The position numbers and the translations under genes were made by a program. Positions 30,166-42,121 of a stretch of DNA of 64,000 nucleotides are shown here, piece by piece; within the stretch, counting starts at the first letter, position 1; every line of letters starts with the position of its first letter. The notes beneath the pieces were generated by a model that was not told the DNA's origin, did not search any database, and worked only from the letters and a program-made list of their open reading frames with translations. The stretch covers positions 2,116,501 to 2,180,500 of the forward strand of contig NZ_CP017014.1 of the NCBI RefSeq assembly GCF_001767395.1, given 5' to 3'. The DNA is from Rhodococcus sp. WMMA185 (GTDB lineage Bacteria > Actinomycetota > Actinomycetes > Mycobacteriales > Mycobacteriaceae).

Positions 30166-31673
30166 CGCCGGAGGTTGTGGCGCGGCGCCGCACGAAGCGC
30201 ATCGAGGATCTGGTTGCCCAGCATCGTCACGTCACCGGCACCCATTGTGATCACAACGTCTCCGGGCGACGCGAGAGCCGCGACCTGGCGCGGGACCTGT
30301 GACAGATCGGGCTGATAGTGCACCGGCTTGGACACCGCCTGCGCGACCAGCGCGCCGCTGACACCAGGCAACGGTTCTTCCCTGGCGCCATAAACGTCGA
30401 GCACGACGACTTCGTCCGCAAGATCGAGTGCTTTCCCGAATTCCCCCGCGAATGTTGCTGTGCGGGAGTACAGGTGAGGCTGAAACACCACGATGACCTT
30501 GCCCCTTCGCACCTGGTCTTCGGACTCGCCGCGGTCGGCCTCCTGAGGTTGCAGAACCAGGTCGGCTGCAGCACCGAGTACGGCGCGGACCTCGGTGGGG
30601 TGATGCGCGTAGTCGTCGAACACGCGGACCCCGTGTTCACGCCCGGTGAACTGGAACCGCCGGTGCACTCCCCCGAATCCAGCGATGCCCTCGAGGATCT
30701 CGTCCACGTCGGCACCGGCTTCGCGTGCCGCGAGCACCGCGGCCAAGGCGTTGAGCGCCATGTGCCGGCCCGGCACCCCCATCCGAACGGTCCTCGACGC
30801 CTGTTCTCCAGCCAACTGGAATTGCAGGACTCCGCCGACGTCCCTGGGCTCGAAGCCGAGCAGTCGCGCACCGACCTCGACGCCGTCGACCGGATCGAAT
30901 GCACCGTCGGCGACCTCGGCGCTGCCGTACCCGAGTACCCGTACCCCCGGTAGTTGCTTTGCAGCCACCCGCCGAGCGAGCGCCGCTGACCCGGGGTCGT
31001 CGAGGCAGGCAACGAGAAGGCCGCCCGGTGAGAGCCGGGCAGCGAAGTCGTCGAATACCTGCGTATACGCCTCAGGGGTGCCGAAGTGGTCGAGATGGTC
31101 GGCCTCGATGTTCGTCACGACGACGACATCGGGGTCGTACTGGAGCAGCGAACCGTCGCTCTCGTCGGCCTCGGCCACGAATACGTCGCCGCTGCCGTGA
31201 TGGGCGTTGGTGCCCGCCTCATTCAATTCACCGCCGACAGCGAACGACGGATCGAACACACAATGCTGCAATGCGACCACCACCATCGACGTCGTCGATG
31301 TCTTCCCGTGAGTGCCCGACACCAGCACGGTGCGATGTCCCCGCATCAAGGATGCGAGGACCGTGGGACGCAAGATCACCGGAATTCCGCGACGGCCCGC
31401 CTCCACGAGTTCGGGATTGTCCTTGGGTATCGCACCGTGCGTGGTGACCACTGCTGTCGGGCCACCGGGCAGAATGTCGAGCGCCCCGGCGTCATGGCCA
31501 ATGCGGATCTCCGCACCACGAGCACGAAGCGCCAGTACGCCGCGGCTCTCCTTTGCATCGGATCCGGAAACCTGTCCGCCCCGGGCCAGCAGGATCCGTG
31601 CGATTCCGGACATTCCGGCCCCGCCGATCCCGACCATGTGGACGCGTTCCAAGTCCGGGGGCAAATCGGTCAT
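30162..31673 (-). CDS. murC: UDP-N-acetylmuramate--L-alanine ligase
   Basis: A 503-residue Mur ligase that adds the first L-alanine to UDP-MurNAc. The N-terminal Rossmann domain begins '[19 protein letters not shown]'. The ATP loop is '[15 protein letters not shown]', the central domain has '[31 protein letters not shown]', and the C-terminal domain '[15 protein letters not shown]'. It sits between murG and ftsQ with four-base overlaps at both ends, so the three are translated as a coupled unit. Confidence 0.96.
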   Translation of the reverse strand: MTDLPPDLERVHMVGIGGAGMSGIARILLARGGQVSGSDAKESRGVLALRARGAEIRIGHDAGALDILPGGPTAVVTTHGAIPKDNPELVEAGRRGIPVILRPTVLASLMRGHRTVLVSGTHGKTSTTSMVVVALQHCVFDPSFAVGGELNEAGTNAHHGSGDVFVAEADESDGSLLQYDPDVVVVTNIEADHLDHFGTPEAYTQVFDDFAARLSPGGLLVACLDDPGSAALARRVAAKQLPGVRVLGYGSAEVADGAFDPVDGVEVGARLLGFEPRDVGGVLQFQLAGEQASRTVRMGVPGRHMALNALAAVLAAREAGADVDEILEGIAGFGGVHRRFQFTGREHGVRVFDDYAHHPTEVRAVLGAAADLVLQPQEADRGESEDQVRRGKVIVVFQPHLYSRTATFAGEFGKALDLADEVVVLDVYGAREEPLPGVSGALVAQAVSKPVHYQPDLSQVPRQVAALASPGDVVITMGAGDVTMLGNQILDALRAAPRHNLRR

Positions 31674-32818
31674 CGGGTTCCCCTTGTCAGCACGGCTACG
31701 TCGAGCACGATCCGCGCAACCTCAGCGGCTGCGCTCCGGTGACCCGCCCCGGCCGCACGGCGTCCCATGTCCGCGAGTCGCACGGGATCACGCAGCAAGG
31801 GGATCACGGTCTCCGCGATGAACCCGGCGGACAGATCTCCATCGCCAACGATCATGCCACCCCCGGCCGCGACGACCGGTCGCGCATTCAATTCCTGCTC
31901 GCCGTTCCCGTGCGGCAGGGGTACATACACCGCCGGAAGACCCACGGCCGACACCTCTGCCACTGTCATCGCACCGGAGCGGCAGATTGCGACGTCCGCC
32001 GCCGAATACGCGAGATCCATCCGCGACAGATACGGAACCGCCACGTAGGGTGGGGCGCCCACCGTCGCCGGAACTTCGACAGTGTTCTTCGGCCCGTGCG
32101 CGTGAATGACCGCCACACCGGCCGAGCCGAGCGACCCTGCCGCGGCCGACACCGCGTCGTTGAGCGACCGTGCGCCTTGCGAGCCCCCGAAGACCAACAG
32201 GACCGGGCCCTCCGCTGGGAGCCCGAAGTACTCGCGTGCCTGCGCCCGAAGCGCCGCCCGGTCCAGACCGGCGATCGATGCCCGCACCGGGATTCCAATG
32301 ACCTCAGCTTCAGCGCGCCCGCGCGCAGCGACACCGGAATCGGGGACCGCGGCGAGTACGCGTGCGGCACGCCGGGCCCCGATCTTGTTCGCGATTCCGG
32401 CACTCGCGTTCGCCTCGTGGACCACGATCGGAATCCGCCGCCGCCGCCGGAGTCCCCCCCGACCGGCGGCCAAGTACGCGGGCACGGAGACGTAGCCTCC
32501 GAATCCGACGATCACGTCGGCTTCCGTCTCGTCGAGCACCTCACGTGTACGCCGCACCGACTCCCGGAGCCGGCCCGGAAGCCGCAGCAGATCGAGCGAG
32601 GGTTTGCGCGGCAAGGGCACCGGGGGAATGAGCTCGAGCGGGTACCCCCGCTCGGGGACCAGGGTGGTTTCGAGTCCACGCGGGGTACCGATTGCAGTTA
32701 CCATCACGCTGTCGTCGATCGCCTTGATGGCATCGGCCACTGCCAGAGCGGGTTCGATATGCCCGGCGGTACCACCACCGGCCACGATCACCGACAGGAC
32801 GGAATTGTCGCCGCTCAC
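31670..32818 (-). CDS. murG: Undecaprenyldiphospho-muramoylpentapeptide beta-N-acetylglucosaminyltransferase
   Basis: A 382-residue GT28 enzyme that turns lipid I into lipid II at the inner membrane face. '[20 protein letters not shown]' (the lipid-I-binding glycine loop) and '[17 protein letters not shown]' in the second Rossmann domain are diagnostic, as is '[35 protein letters not shown]'. It overlaps both ftsW and murC by four bases. Confidence 0.96.
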   Translation of the reverse strand: MSGDNSVLSVIVAGGGTAGHIEPALAVADAIKAIDDSVMVTAIGTPRGLETTLVPERGYPLELIPPVPLPRKPSLDLLRLPGRLRESVRRTREVLDETEADVIVGFGGYVSVPAYLAAGRGGLRRRRRIPIVVHEANASAGIANKIGARRAARVLAAVPDSGVAARGRAEAEVIGIPVRASIAGLDRAALRAQAREYFGLPAEGPVLLVFGGSQGARSLNDAVSAAAGSLGSAGVAVIHAHGPKNTVEVPATVGAPPYVAVPYLSRMDLAYSAADVAICRSGAMTVAEVSAVGLPAVYVPLPHGNGEQELNARPVVAAGGGMIVGDGDLSAGFIAETVIPLLRDPVRLADMGRRAAGAGHRSAAAEVARIVLDVAVLTRGTR

Positions 32819-34347
32819 CTACGAAATCCTCGCTCTTCTGCTCGGCCACCCGAGCTTCGCTGTCCACGCACACCCCGTTCTGGTGTGCGACCCTTCCCAC
32901 CCGATGCGGGTCGGCCCTTCCCGTATGAGACCCTGCGGGTACGCACAGCCGCCTCACGATCGGCGCGCCGATCGGCCTCCGCACGCCGGACCGCGACCGC
33001 CCGCGCGGTGGCGGCACGCACCGGCGAGTACACATCCGGCTTTCTCAGGAGTCTGCCGAATCGGGTGTCCTGGCCCGCGTTCAGCGCCGCGACGGCCTCC
33101 GGTTCATGCCGCGCTGCGTTGGCGACGAGGCCGAACATGAACAAGGTAGTGGCCGTCGACGTTCCGCCCGCGGAGACCAGGGGCAACTGCAATCCGGTTA
33201 CCGGCAGCAGCCCGATCACGTATCCCACATTGATGAAGGCCTGGCCGGTGATCCACACGGTGGCCGTACCGGTGAGCAACCGCAGAAACGGATCCACCGA
33301 TCGGGCGGCGATACGGAGTCCGGTGTAGACGAACAGGCCGAACAATCCGAGCACCGCCGCGCCGCCGACGTACCCGAGTTCTTCCCCGATGATCGCGAAG
33401 ATGAAGTCGTTGTGAGCGTTCGGCAGATAACTCCACTTCGCGCGACTCTGCCCCAAACCACGCCCGAGGAATCCGCCGTCGGCGAGCGAGTACATCGCCT
33501 GTCGAGACTGATAGCCGACACCCTGGGGATCTGTGCCCGGGTTGAAGAACTCGCGCATTCGTGCGGATCGATAACCGGCGGTCAGCGCCAGGATCACGGT
33601 GCCGACGAAACCGGTGCCGACGATCGCTATGAACAATTTGAGCGGCAGTCCCGCGAACCACAGCAACGCCAGCACGATGATGGCGAGGGAGACGGTCGTT
33701 CCGAGGTCGGGCTGCAGGAGAATCAGCACGAGGACCACAAGCGCCGCCGGAACGAGCGGAACGAGCATGCCCTTCACGCTCGAGACGTCGGGGCGCCGCG
33801 AGGCCAGAAGATGCGCACCCCAGACCGCCAGCGCGATCTTCGCCACTTCCGAGGGCTGCAGCCCGAATCCGGCGACGACGAACCAGCCGCGGGTGCCACC
33901 GAGTTCCGTGCCGATGCCGGGAATCAGAACCAGGATGAGAAGGACGACCGTGCCGGCAAACGCGAAGAACGACAATCGGCGCAGCAGCCGGATGGGAAGC
34001 TGCAGCGCCACATAGAAGAGGATGGCACCGAGACCCGCGAAGGACACCTGCCGTGTGAACAGGGTGTACGCCGAACCGTCGGAGGCGTACGCCTCGACGC
34101 TCGAGGACGACAGCACCATCACGAGGCCGAGCACGGTCAACAGAGCGGCGATGGTCAAAACGAGGTGGAACGAGGCCAGCGGACGAGCCAACCAGGTCCC
34201 GATCCGGGTGCGCGGCGGACGTGGCGGTGGCTTGCGTGTCTTGGGACCGGACGATGCTTGACGAGCCGTCCTTGGCGCGGCGCTCTCGCGAACGCGGGGC
34301 CGTTGACCGCCGGAAGCCCGGCGGGTCCGCGATCCGGCGGAGGTCAT
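32815..34347 (-). CDS. ftsW: Septal peptidoglycan polymerase FtsW (SEDS family)
   Basis: A 510-residue SEDS protein with about ten membrane helices that polymerises septal glycan together with FtsI. Marks are '[29 protein letters not shown]' (with the catalytic-loop region) and '[27 protein letters not shown]'. Both ends are long, basic and disordered: about 55 residues before the first helix and about 95 after the last ('[33 protein letters not shown]'), a feature of mycolate-forming bacteria where the tail contacts FtsZ. Confidence 0.95.
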   Translation of the reverse strand: MTSAGSRTRRASGGQRPRVRESAAPRTARQASSGPKTRKPPPRPPRTRIGTWLARPLASFHLVLTIAALLTVLGLVMVLSSSSVEAYASDGSAYTLFTRQVSFAGLGAILFYVALQLPIRLLRRLSFFAFAGTVVLLILVLIPGIGTELGGTRGWFVVAGFGLQPSEVAKIALAVWGAHLLASRRPDVSSVKGMLVPLVPAALVVLVLILLQPDLGTTVSLAIIVLALLWFAGLPLKLFIAIVGTGFVGTVILALTAGYRSARMREFFNPGTDPQGVGYQSRQAMYSLADGGFLGRGLGQSRAKWSYLPNAHNDFIFAIIGEELGYVGGAAVLGLFGLFVYTGLRIAARSVDPFLRLLTGTATVWITGQAFINVGYVIGLLPVTGLQLPLVSAGGTSTATTLFMFGLVANAARHEPEAVAALNAGQDTRFGRLLRKPDVYSPVRAATARAVAVRRAEADRRADREAAVRTRRVSYGKGRPASGGKGRTPERGVRGQRSSGGRAEERGFRR

Positions 34348-35870
34348 CGCAGCTTCCTGGAGATGTCCGACTCGTCGAGCCTCCCAACGGCGTCCGCAAA
34401 GCTACGTCCGCGGTGACCGTAGCTGTCGAACATGTCGAGGGACGCCGCTGCGGGTGCCAGAACGACGGCATCTCCCGCTCTCGCCAAGGCCGCAGCCTCA
34501 CGGACGACGACGCCCATCAGGGCATCGCCATCAGTATCCGAGGCGAGTACGACGCGCTGCGGCACGGTCCGCGACCAACCCTGCGCGCCCCGTACACGTG
34601 GGGCTTCGATCACTCCTGCATCGTCTCCCCTTTCGACGCGGACTACCGGTACCTCCGGGGCGTGTCGCGCAAGCGACTCCGCAATCTGCGGCGCGTCGAG
34701 CCCGAGTAGAACGGCTCCGGCAAGGCGTCCGGCCACCTCCTCAACCAAGTCGTCGACCCGCGCACCCTTGAGTTGTCCGCCTGCGATCCAGACCAACCGC
34801 TCGTGAGCGAGAATCGACGATCGGGCCGCGTGCGGGTTGGTCGCCTTGGAATCGTCGACGAACGTCACACCCCCGACCGTCGCGACGCGCGCCGCGCGGT
34901 GCGGACCCACCACATGGTTGGCGAGACCTTCGGCGACGGCATCTGGCCCGACCCCGACGGCCCGTGCAAGTGCTGCCGCGGCCAGGGCGTCCATCAGACC
35001 GGCAGGTCCGGGCGGGACGATTCCTTGTGCCGGAGCCAATCGCTCACCATCTGCGAACGCTCGGTCTACGAGATACCCGCCTTCGACACCCAACTCGCCC
35101 GATTCCGGCGCACCCAGCCGGAACCCCAGGGTCCGGGGCGCCGGCGACGACGAACGGAGCGATGAAGCAACGGCGTCGTCCAAACCCAGAATCGCTACCT
35201 CGCCGGACAACGCCCGCGACTTCGCGTCGATGTACGCCTGCATGCCTCCGTGCCAGTCGAGGTGGTCCTCGGCGATATTGAGGATCGCGCCGGCCGCGGG
35301 TCGGACCGAGGGTGCCCAGTGCAACTGGAAGGAAGACAGTTCCACCGCCAGCACGGCCGCCCGAGGCGCGGTCTCCCGTAGGGCATCGAGCACGGGAAGT
35401 CCGATGTTGCCGCAGGCCTGGCTCGGCAATCTGGCCGCCTCGAGGATGGAATGCAGCATCGAGGTCGTAGTGGTCTTGCCGTTGGTGCCGGTCACGACCA
35501 GCCACTGTCGCGGTGGTCCGTACAGCCCGGCTCGATCCACCTGCCAGGACAGTTCGATGTCGCCCCAGACGGGCACTTGCGCGTCGGCGGCGAGAGTCAG
35601 TACAGGGGCGTCCGGGCGAAAACCGGGGCTGGCCACGACCAGCGCGAATTCGGCGATACGATCCCGGTCGGCGAGCAAATCGTCGATCAGGATGGTCGCG
35701 GCACCCTGACGCGCACACGCCCCGAGGGCGTCGGCGTCCGAGTCGGTAACAGTGACGAGGGCACCGAGGTCACCGAGGGGCTCGATGGTAGCCCTACCGG
35801 AAATGCCCGCACCCGCGACGAGGACACTTCTGCCACGCAGCCATTCGAGCCTGCCGCGTTCCTCCGCCAC
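34344..35870 (-). CDS. murD: UDP-N-acetylmuramoyl-L-alanine--D-glutamate ligase
   Basis: A 508-residue Mur ligase adding D-glutamate. '[30 protein letters not shown]' opens the Rossmann domain, '[17 protein letters not shown]' is the ATP loop, and '[17 protein letters not shown]' marks the C-terminal domain. The start is a GTG four bases after the mraY stop, with GAGGG in the mraY end as the ribosome site. The stop overlaps the ftsW start. Confidence 0.95.
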   Translation of the reverse strand: MAEERGRLEWLRGRSVLVAGAGISGRATIEPLGDLGALVTVTDSDADALGACARQGAATILIDDLLADRDRIAEFALVVASPGFRPDAPVLTLAADAQVPVWGDIELSWQVDRAGLYGPPRQWLVVTGTNGKTTTTSMLHSILEAARLPSQACGNIGLPVLDALRETAPRAAVLAVELSSFQLHWAPSVRPAAGAILNIAEDHLDWHGGMQAYIDAKSRALSGEVAILGLDDAVASSLRSSSPAPRTLGFRLGAPESGELGVEGGYLVDRAFADGERLAPAQGIVPPGPAGLMDALAAAALARAVGVGPDAVAEGLANHVVGPHRAARVATVGGVTFVDDSKATNPHAARSSILAHERLVWIAGGQLKGARVDDLVEEVAGRLAGAVLLGLDAPQIAESLARHAPEVPVVRVERGDDAGVIEAPRVRGAQGWSRTVPQRVVLASDTDGDALMGVVVREAAALARAGDAVVLAPAAASLDMFDSYGHRGRSFADAVGRLDESDISRKLR

Positions 35871-35874
35871 GACG

Positions 35875-36951
35875 TCAGCCCTCGACCGCTGCCAGATACT
35901 CGCTGAAGAACAGCGCCAGACCGATCGCCGAAGCGATGGCCGCCAGCAACCAGAAGCGGATGATCACCGTGGTTTCCGCCCATCCGGCGAGTTCGAAGTG
36001 ATGGTGGAAGGGGGCCATCCGGAAGACCCGTCTTCGACTGGACCGGAAGACCGCAACCTGGATGACCACAGATGCCGCCTCAGCGACGAACAGCGCACCG
36101 ATCACAACCATGAGCAGTTCCGTGCGGGACGTGATCGACAAACCCGCGAGGAGGCCGCCGAGCGCGAGGGAACCGGTGTCACCCATGAAAATCTTGGCAG
36201 GCGCGGCGTTCCACCACAGGAATCCGATGCACGCGCCGGCAGCCGCCGCCGAAATCACCGCGAGGTCGAGCGGATCCCGAACGTCATAGCATCCGGCGAC
36301 CGGAGTCACACACGCGTTGTGGTACTGCCAGTACGTGATGATCACGTACGTCCCGAGCACCAGGCTCATCGAACCGGCCGCGAGACCATCCAACCCGTCG
36401 GTGAGATTGACGGCGTTCGACCACGCACTGACCAGCAGGTAGCAGAAGGCGACGAAGACGACCGCACCCAGTGAGACCGTCGCGATATCGCGAACATAAG
36501 ACAGGTGCGTACTGCCGGGTGTGAGGCCGTTCTCCCCGCGGAACTGCAGAGCGAGGATGCCGAATGTCACAGCAGCGACCAACTGGCCGACCAGTTTCGC
36601 CGTCTTGTTCAGTCCCAGATTGCGCTGCTTGCGGATCTTGATGAAGTCGTCGAGGAAGCCGACAGCGCCGAGCGCGGTCGTCAGACCCAGCACCAGCAGT
36701 CCCGACGCCGACGGTCCGTCTGCGCCATAACCCATGCCGATCAGATGCGCGCCCCAGTAACCGGCCCACAACCCGGCCAGGATGGCGACGCCACCCATGG
36801 TCGGGGTGCCGCGCTTCGCGTGGTGACTCTCCGGACCCTCGGTCCGAATTTCCTGGCCGAACCCTTGGCGGGAGAAGGCCTTGACCAGAACCGGGGTCAG
36901 CATGATCGAGACGGCGAGCGCGATACCCGCTGCGAAGAGGATCTGTCTCAC
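35875..36951 (-). CDS. mraY: Phospho-N-acetylmuramoyl-pentapeptide transferase
   Basis: A 358-residue ten-helix enzyme that forms lipid I from UDP-MurNAc-pentapeptide and undecaprenyl phosphate. '[13 protein letters not shown]', the Asp pair in '[22 protein letters not shown]', '[10 protein letters not shown]' and '[12 protein letters not shown]' are the conserved catalytic and binding motifs. The GTG at 36951 overlaps the murF stop as GTGA; the frame extends upstream but that sequence is the murF end. Confidence 0.96.
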   Translation of the reverse strand: MRQILFAAGIALAVSIMLTPVLVKAFSRQGFGQEIRTEGPESHHAKRGTPTMGGVAILAGLWAGYWGAHLIGMGYGADGPSASGLLVLGLTTALGAVGFLDDFIKIRKQRNLGLNKTAKLVGQLVAAVTFGILALQFRGENGLTPGSTHLSYVRDIATVSLGAVVFVAFCYLLVSAWSNAVNLTDGLDGLAAGSMSLVLGTYVIITYWQYHNACVTPVAGCYDVRDPLDLAVISAAAAGACIGFLWWNAAPAKIFMGDTGSLALGGLLAGLSITSRTELLMVVIGALFVAEAASVVIQVAVFRSSRRRVFRMAPFHHHFELAGWAETTVIIRFWLLAAIASAIGLALFFSEYLAAVEG

Positions 36952-38462
36952 TGCTCGGCCTCCGAACCCTTCGGCCCCGTAGTTTCTGCCAGCACCGCGT
37001 CCGCGACCTCCCACAACCCGATGGACTTCGACGCCTTGACCAAAACCAGGTCGCCCGGTTGCAACTGTTCTTCGAGCACTGCGACTGCCCCGGCAATGTC
37101 GGGGACGAGGATCGACTCCTCACCCCACGAACCCTCCATTACCGCGCCCTGATGCATAGCGCGCGAGGGCCGGCCGGTTCCGACGACGATCAGCCGGCTC
37201 ACGTCCAACCGGACCGCAAATCTGCCGATCGCGTCATGTTCGACCACCGATTCCGGGCCCAGCTCGGCCATTTCGCCCAGTACAGCCCAACTTCGACGCG
37301 CCTGACCGCGACCCGTCCTCGCCATCGACACCAGAGCCTTGATCGCGGCCCGCATCGAATCGGGATTCGCGTTGTACGAATCGTTGATCACCGTGACACC
37401 GTCTGGGCGATCGCGAACGTCCATCCTGCGGGCCGATACCGCGGAGGCACCACCGAGGACACGAGCGATCTGCTCGAGGTCGGCTCCACACTCGAGCGCC
37501 ACGGCCGCGGCGGCGAGAGCATTGCCGACCTGGTGCTCACCGTGCACGACCAACGACACCGGGACGCTGCCCGCGGGTGTGGTGAGGGTGAACCGTGCCC
37601 TGGCCTTCTCGTCGAGGGTGACGTCGGTCGCCCGTACGTCCGCTGTTTCCGACTGGCCTACCAGCACTACCCGCGCCGACGTGCGTGTCGCCATCGCCGC
37701 CACCAGCGGGTCATCGGCGTTGAGGATCGCAACACCACCGTCGGCGGCGGACGGCAACGATTCCACGAGTTCGCCCTTGGCTGCGGCGATAGCGTCCCGC
37801 GAGCCGAATTCTCCGAGGTGCGCCGTTCCGACATTGAGGACAACCCCGATTTTCGGGGTAGCGATGTCCGCGAGCGCAGAGATATGGCCACGACCGCGGG
37901 CCGACATCTCCAAGACCAGGAATCGTGTGTCAGCGTCCGCCCGTAGAGCGGTCCACGGATGTCCGAGTTCGTTGTTGAACGATCCGGGGGGCGCAACCAC
38001 CGGCCCCAGCGGGCGCAAGAGCGCGGCGAGCAGGTCCTTGGTGGACGTCTTTCCGGCGGATCCGGTGACACCGACGACGGTCAACCCGTTCGCGGCGAGG
38101 CCGTCGACGGAGGCGCGGGCGAGCGACGCCAGGGCCCCCAGTACAGCAGCGCCCGATCCGTCGGCGTCATGTTCGAGAGCCATCGCGCGGCTGGGGACAT
38201 CACCGGGCTTGGGGGGCAGCACGATGGCGGGCACGCCAACCGGACGGGCAGCCAGTACCGCTACCGCGCCGGCCTCGATGGCAGCGGCCGAATGGTCATG
38301 GCCGTCGACGCGGGCGCCGGGCAGAGCGAGAAACAGTCCCCCGTCAGCGATTTCGCGCGAATCGAACTCGACCGTACCGGTCACTTCGACGCACGGATCG
38401 TCGACGTCGTGCAGTTCGCCGCCCACGATCTGTGCAATGCGAGCGAGTGTCATGGGGATCAT
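36948..38462 (-). CDS. murF: UDP-N-acetylmuramoyl-tripeptide--D-alanyl-D-alanine ligase
   Basis: A 504-residue Mur ligase adding the D-Ala-D-Ala dipeptide. The N-terminal domain has '[26 protein letters not shown]', the ATP loop is '[21 protein letters not shown]', and '[19 protein letters not shown]' is the C-terminal signature. It starts with an ATG overlapping the murE TGA by four bases. The ddl gene that makes its substrate is not in this window. Confidence 0.96.
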   Translation of the reverse strand: MIPMTLARIAQIVGGELHDVDDPCVEVTGTVEFDSREIADGGLFLALPGARVDGHDHSAAAIEAGAVAVLAARPVGVPAIVLPPKPGDVPSRAMALEHDADGSGAAVLGALASLARASVDGLAANGLTVVGVTGSAGKTSTKDLLAALLRPLGPVVAPPGSFNNELGHPWTALRADADTRFLVLEMSARGRGHISALADIATPKIGVVLNVGTAHLGEFGSRDAIAAAKGELVESLPSAADGGVAILNADDPLVAAMATRTSARVVLVGQSETADVRATDVTLDEKARARFTLTTPAGSVPVSLVVHGEHQVGNALAAAAVALECGADLEQIARVLGGASAVSARRMDVRDRPDGVTVINDSYNANPDSMRAAIKALVSMARTGRGQARRSWAVLGEMAELGPESVVEHDAIGRFAVRLDVSRLIVVGTGRPSRAMHQGAVMEGSWGEESILVPDIAGAVAVLEEQLQPGDLVLVKASKSIGLWEVADAVLAETTGPKGSEAEQ

Positions 38463-40105
38463 CGCGTTCCTCCGACTACTCGCTCGATCGCAGCGCCCAG
38501 TACGTCGCGGTCGTCAAATGGGTACTTCACCCCGTTTATCTCCTGACCGATCTCGTGTCCCTTACCCGCAACCAGAACTACATCGCCTGTTTGCGCCCAA
38601 CCGACGGCATCGGCAATTGCCTTCGCCCGATCGGCTACTTCCCATACCTGTCCCCGCTCGGGTTCGGGTACATCGAGAGCGCCCTCCCGCACGGCGGCCC
38701 GGATCGCGGCCGGATCCTCGGTACGCGGGTTGTCGTCGGTGACGACCACGAGGTCGGCACCGCGCGCGGCCGCGGCACCCATCAGGGGCCGCTTCTGCGC
38801 GTCACGGTCACCGCCGGCACCCACCACGATGGCGATCCTGCCTTGCACCTGCTCGCGCAAAGTCGCGATCACTGCTTCGAGCGCGGCGGGTTTGTGCGCG
38901 TAGTCGACGACCGCGAGGAAGTCCTGCCCCCGCTCGATCCGCTCCACCCGGCCCGGCACGTCGACGGCGGCAATACCCAGGGCGGCGTCCTGCGGGTCGA
39001 CGCCGGCAGTCGCGCACAGCGCAATGGCAAGAGAGGCGTTGGCCACGTTGTACCGCCCGGGCAGCCGGAGCACGACCTCATGCGTCGTTCCCTCCGCGGC
39101 CGTGAGGGCGAAGGTCTGCGTGCCCGAAGGCGACACCGTCGCGGGACCAGCAGTCCACGAAGCGCCCTCGCCCTGCGGCGTAGTGGCCACCGTCGTCACA
39201 TCCGAATTCGCGCCCCGCGCCACTTCGGCCATCCGCTGCCCCCACTCGTCATCGACGCAGATGACTGCGCGTTCTGCGTGCGTCGGCGAATCGGCGGAGA
39301 AGAGGCGCGACTTGGCCGCAAAGTAGTCCTCGAAGTCACGATGAAAGTCCAAGTGGTCCCGCGAGAGGTTCGTGAACGCACCTATGTCGAAGCGGACTCC
39401 ATCGACACGGCCGAGGGACAGGGCGTGACTGGATACCTCCATGACCACGGTGTCGACCCCCTGCTCGAGCATGACTGCAAACAAGGCGTGCAGCTGCGGG
39501 GCTTCCGGGGTCGTCAGTGCGCTGGGTATCCGTCGCCCACTCATGCGAGTTTCGATGGTGCCGACGAGCCCTGTCGTTCGGCCTGCTGCGATGAGCGCGG
39601 ACTCGAGCAGATATGACGTCGTGGTCTTGCCCGACGTTCCGGTGATGCCGATCACCTGCATCTGCTCGGAGGGTCGACCGTAGATGGTGGCCGACAATTC
39701 GCCCAGTACCCCACGCGGGTTGTCGTGGACGAGTACCGGCACTTCGGATGCGAGCTCGGACACGCGAGCGAACCCGGCTTCGTCGGTGAAGATCGCTGTC
39801 GCCCCCCGTCCGAGGGCCTCGGCCGCGAACTCGGCCCCGTGCGTCCGTGCCCCGGGGAGGCCCGCGAACAAGTCGCCCGGTGCTATCGCTTGGGCGCGCA
39901 GGCTCACTCCGGTCACGATCACATCATCCGCAGATCCCGTCGGCGCTTCGAGCCGCGCGCCGGTGAGCGCTGCCAACGCGCCGACCGTGGTACGTATGGG
40001 GTGCGAGGGGCGAAGGTCGTCGGAGACAGTTACCTCCAGGGACGCCGAGTGCTGGCGAGGCACCTCGCTTGACGCCGATTGTCGGCGGGGCGGAACGGGC
40101 ACCGG
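38459..40105 (-). CDS. murE: UDP-N-acetylmuramoyl-L-alanyl-D-glutamate--2,6-diaminopimelate ligase
   Basis: A 548-residue Mur ligase adding meso-diaminopimelate. 'VIGITGTSGKTTTSYLLESAL' is the ATP loop and 'TDDNPRTEDP' contains the DNPR motif that selects diaminopimelate over lysine. The start is hard to place: the obvious domain start ('VTVSDDLRPSHPIRTTVG') uses GTA and GTC codons, not starts. The GTG at 40105 has AGAGGAG four bases upstream and is chosen; a GTG at 40063 is the main alternative. The choice gives a basic leader of about 25 residues. Confidence 0.92.
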   Translation of the reverse strand, partial: PVPVPPRRQSASSEVPRQHSASLEVTVSDDLRPSHPIRTTVGALAALTGARLEAPTGSADDVIVTGVSLRAQAIAPGDLFAGLPGARTHGAEFAAEALGRGATAIFTDEAGFARVSELASEVPVLVHDNPRGVLGELSATIYGRPSEQMQVIGITGTSGKTTTSYLLESALIAAGRTTGLVGTIETRMSGRRIPSALTTPEAPQLHALFAVMLEQGVDTVVMEVSSHALSLGRVDGVRFDIGAFTNLSRDHLDFHRDFEDYFAAKSRLFSADSPTHAERAVICVDDEWGQRMAEVARGANSDVTTVATTPQGEGASWTAGPATVSPSGTQTFALTAAEGTTHEVVLRLPGRYNVANASLAIALCATAGVDPQDAALGIAAVDVPGRVERIERGQDFLAVVDYAHKPAALEAVIATLREQVQGRIAIVVGAGGDRDAQKRPLMGAAAARGADLVVVTDDNPRTEDPAAIRAAVREGALDVPEPERGQVWEVADRAKAIADAVGWAQTGDVVLVAGKGHEIGQEINGVKYPFDDRDVLGAAIERVVGGTR

Positions 40106-40273
40106 TCTCCTCTCGGATTTCGATCTCACTGTTGGCAACGGCCGCCGTGCACGGTTCGGTACGCAGCGCCGAGGCGGCAACTCACTGTGCCCACGGGAAG
40201 ACTGTGTTCACGCAGAGGCCGACGTGTCAGATTACCGCGACCGATCTCGGAACCGGATTCGGCCGACCCTCGA

Positions 40274-42121
40274 TCAATCGACTTGCAGCAACAGCTTGTG
40301 TCCGGGGTCAGGAGACATCGGCACGCTGTCTCGCTGGAGCATCCAGGACGCGATGTTGTGGAACAAGGGAGCGGCGGACTGCCCGCCGGATCCGTCTGTA
40401 CTGCGTGTCGGCGCATTGAGCATTATTCCGACAACGTACCGCGGGTCGTCGGAGGGGGCGATCCCGGCGAACGTGATCCAGTACTTCGAGTTCGAGTAGC
40501 ACCTGCACACCGGATCGACCTGCTGAGCCGTTCCCGTCTTGCCGCTGATCTGGTATCCGTCGACAGCTGCTTGCACCCCGGTTCCCCGTTGGTTGCCTGT
40601 GTCGTTCTGGGTGACGGCCCGGAACATGTCGCGCACGGTCCTTGCGGTCTCGGGATTGACGACGGTCACCTCCTCGGGTTTCTCGGTCTCCGTCCGGTTT
40701 CCGGTCTCGTCGATCGTCGCCGCAACGATACGAGGCGGGATGCGGACTCCGTCATTGGCGATTGCCTGGTACATGCCGGTCATTTGCAACAACGTCATTG
40801 ACAAACCCTGGCCGATCGGAAGATTCGCGAACGTACCTCCCGACCATTGGTCGCGACTCGGTACGCTTCCGGCGCTCTCCCCGGGGAGCCCGACGTCGGT
40901 GCGCTGGCCGAGGCCGAACCTGGACAACATGTCCGCGTACCGATCCTCACCCACTCGCTGAGCGAGCATGAGGGTGCCCACGTTCGACGACTTACCGAAC
41001 ACCCCCGTGGTCGTGTACGGCACTACATCGTGTGCCCAAGCGTCCTTCACCGTTACGCCCGCCATTGCAATGGAGCCCGGGACCTGGAGCACCTCGTCCG
41101 GTGTTGTCAGCCCGTACTCGATAGCTGCGGCAGCGGTGACGATCTTGTTGACAGAACCTGGTTCGAACGGCGTGCTGACCGGAAGGTTGCCCAATTGCGC
41201 GGACCGAGGATTATTACCCACGCCGATCGCAGGATTGAACGTGTCGTCATTCGACATGGCGAGCACCTCGCCGGTGCGGGCGTCGAGGACGACCGCTGAT
41301 GCATCCTTTGCGCCGGACAAGTCCTTGGCCGACTGGACCTGCTGCTGCACGTAGTACTGCAGGTCGGAGTCGATGGTGAGTTCAACGCTCGATCCGTTCA
41401 CCGCCGGTTGTTTGTCGCGCGAGCTACCGGGGATCACCGCGCCATCGGACCCACGATCGTAGGTCTGCGATCCATCGGTGCCGGCGAGGACGGAATCGAG
41501 CGAGTCCTCGAGGCCTAGCAACCCGTGACCGTCCCAACCGGTAGCCCCGACGATGTTCGCTGCGAGAGATCCACCCGGATATTCGCGGACGTCCTGCCGT
41601 TCGAGGCCAACCTCGGGAAATTTGTCGCTGATCCGCTCGGCGACGGCAGGATCGACGTTCCGCACGAGATAGACGAATGTCTCGTCACTGTAGAGTTTCT
41701 CCAGCAAGTCCTCCTCGGACGCGGCCTCTCCGAGTTGGTCGTGGATCTCCTCCGCTATGGCATCGAGCCGAGAATCCACGTCGGGGGCGGCCTCGCTCTT
41801 GGCTCTCGCTTCCTCGAGCTCCTTGCGAATGCGCGTGGGTTGGAAGGTCAGCGCCCTCGCTTCCATGGTGAACGCGATGGGCTTGGCGTTGCGGTCGAGG
41901 ATCGAACCGCGCAACGCTGGGTCCACCTCCGTTGTCGTTCGCTGATTCGCTGCCTCTGCCGACAGCCGCGGAGAGTCGACAACCTGAATCCACAACAGTT
42001 GCAGCGCAGCAACACCGAGCGCTCCGAACATCACAATGCGTCCGATCCGCTGTCTGAACGGAAAGGCCGCCGAACCGGCGCCCTTGGGGCGCCGGCTGGT
42101 CCTCGGGGTGTTCCGGCTCAC
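40274..42121 (-). CDS. ftsI: Septal transpeptidase FtsI (PBP3, class B)
   Basis: A 615-residue class B penicillin-binding protein that cross-links septal peptidoglycan. One membrane helix lies at about residues 27-47. The pedestal domain follows. The catalytic SxxK is S323-V-N-K326, SxN is 378-380 (SSN) and KTG is 528-530. The start is a GTG overlapping the stop of the ftsL-like gene (GTGA). 168 bases separate its end from the murE start, the largest gap between ftsI and ftsQ. Confidence 0.95.
   Translation of the reverse strand: MSRNTPRTSRRPKGAGSAAFPFRQRIGRIVMFGALGVAALQLLWIQVVDSPRLSAEAANQRTTTEVDPALRGSILDRNAKPIAFTMEARALTFQPTRIRKELEEARAKSEAAPDVDSRLDAIAEEIHDQLGEAASEEDLLEKLYSDETFVYLVRNVDPAVAERISDKFPEVGLERQDVREYPGGSLAANIVGATGWDGHGLLGLEDSLDSVLAGTDGSQTYDRGSDGAVIPGSSRDKQPAVNGSSVELTIDSDLQYYVQQQVQSAKDLSGAKDASAVVLDARTGEVLAMSNDDTFNPAIGVGNNPRSAQLGNLPVSTPFEPGSVNKIVTAAAAIEYGLTTPDEVLQVPGSIAMAGVTVKDAWAHDVVPYTTTGVFGKSSNVGTLMLAQRVGEDRYADMLSRFGLGQRTDVGLPGESAGSVPSRDQWSGGTFANLPIGQGLSMTLLQMTGMYQAIANDGVRIPPRIVAATIDETGNRTETEKPEEVTVVNPETARTVRDMFRAVTQNDTGNQRGTGVQAAVDGYQISGKTGTAQQVDPVCRCYSNSKYWITFAGIAPSDDPRYVVGIMLNAPTRSTDGSGGQSAAPLFHNIASWMLQRDSVPMSPDPGHKLLLQVD

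Noticed and set aside
31553-33328. 591-codon open frame on the plus strand
   Set aside because: Antisense to murC, murG and ftsW, with Arg/Pro/Ser-rich shadow sequence and no family marks.
37939-40072. Several plus-strand frames within murF and murE
   Set aside because: They overlap conserved Mur ligase sequence on the other strand and have no ribosome sites or domain patterns.
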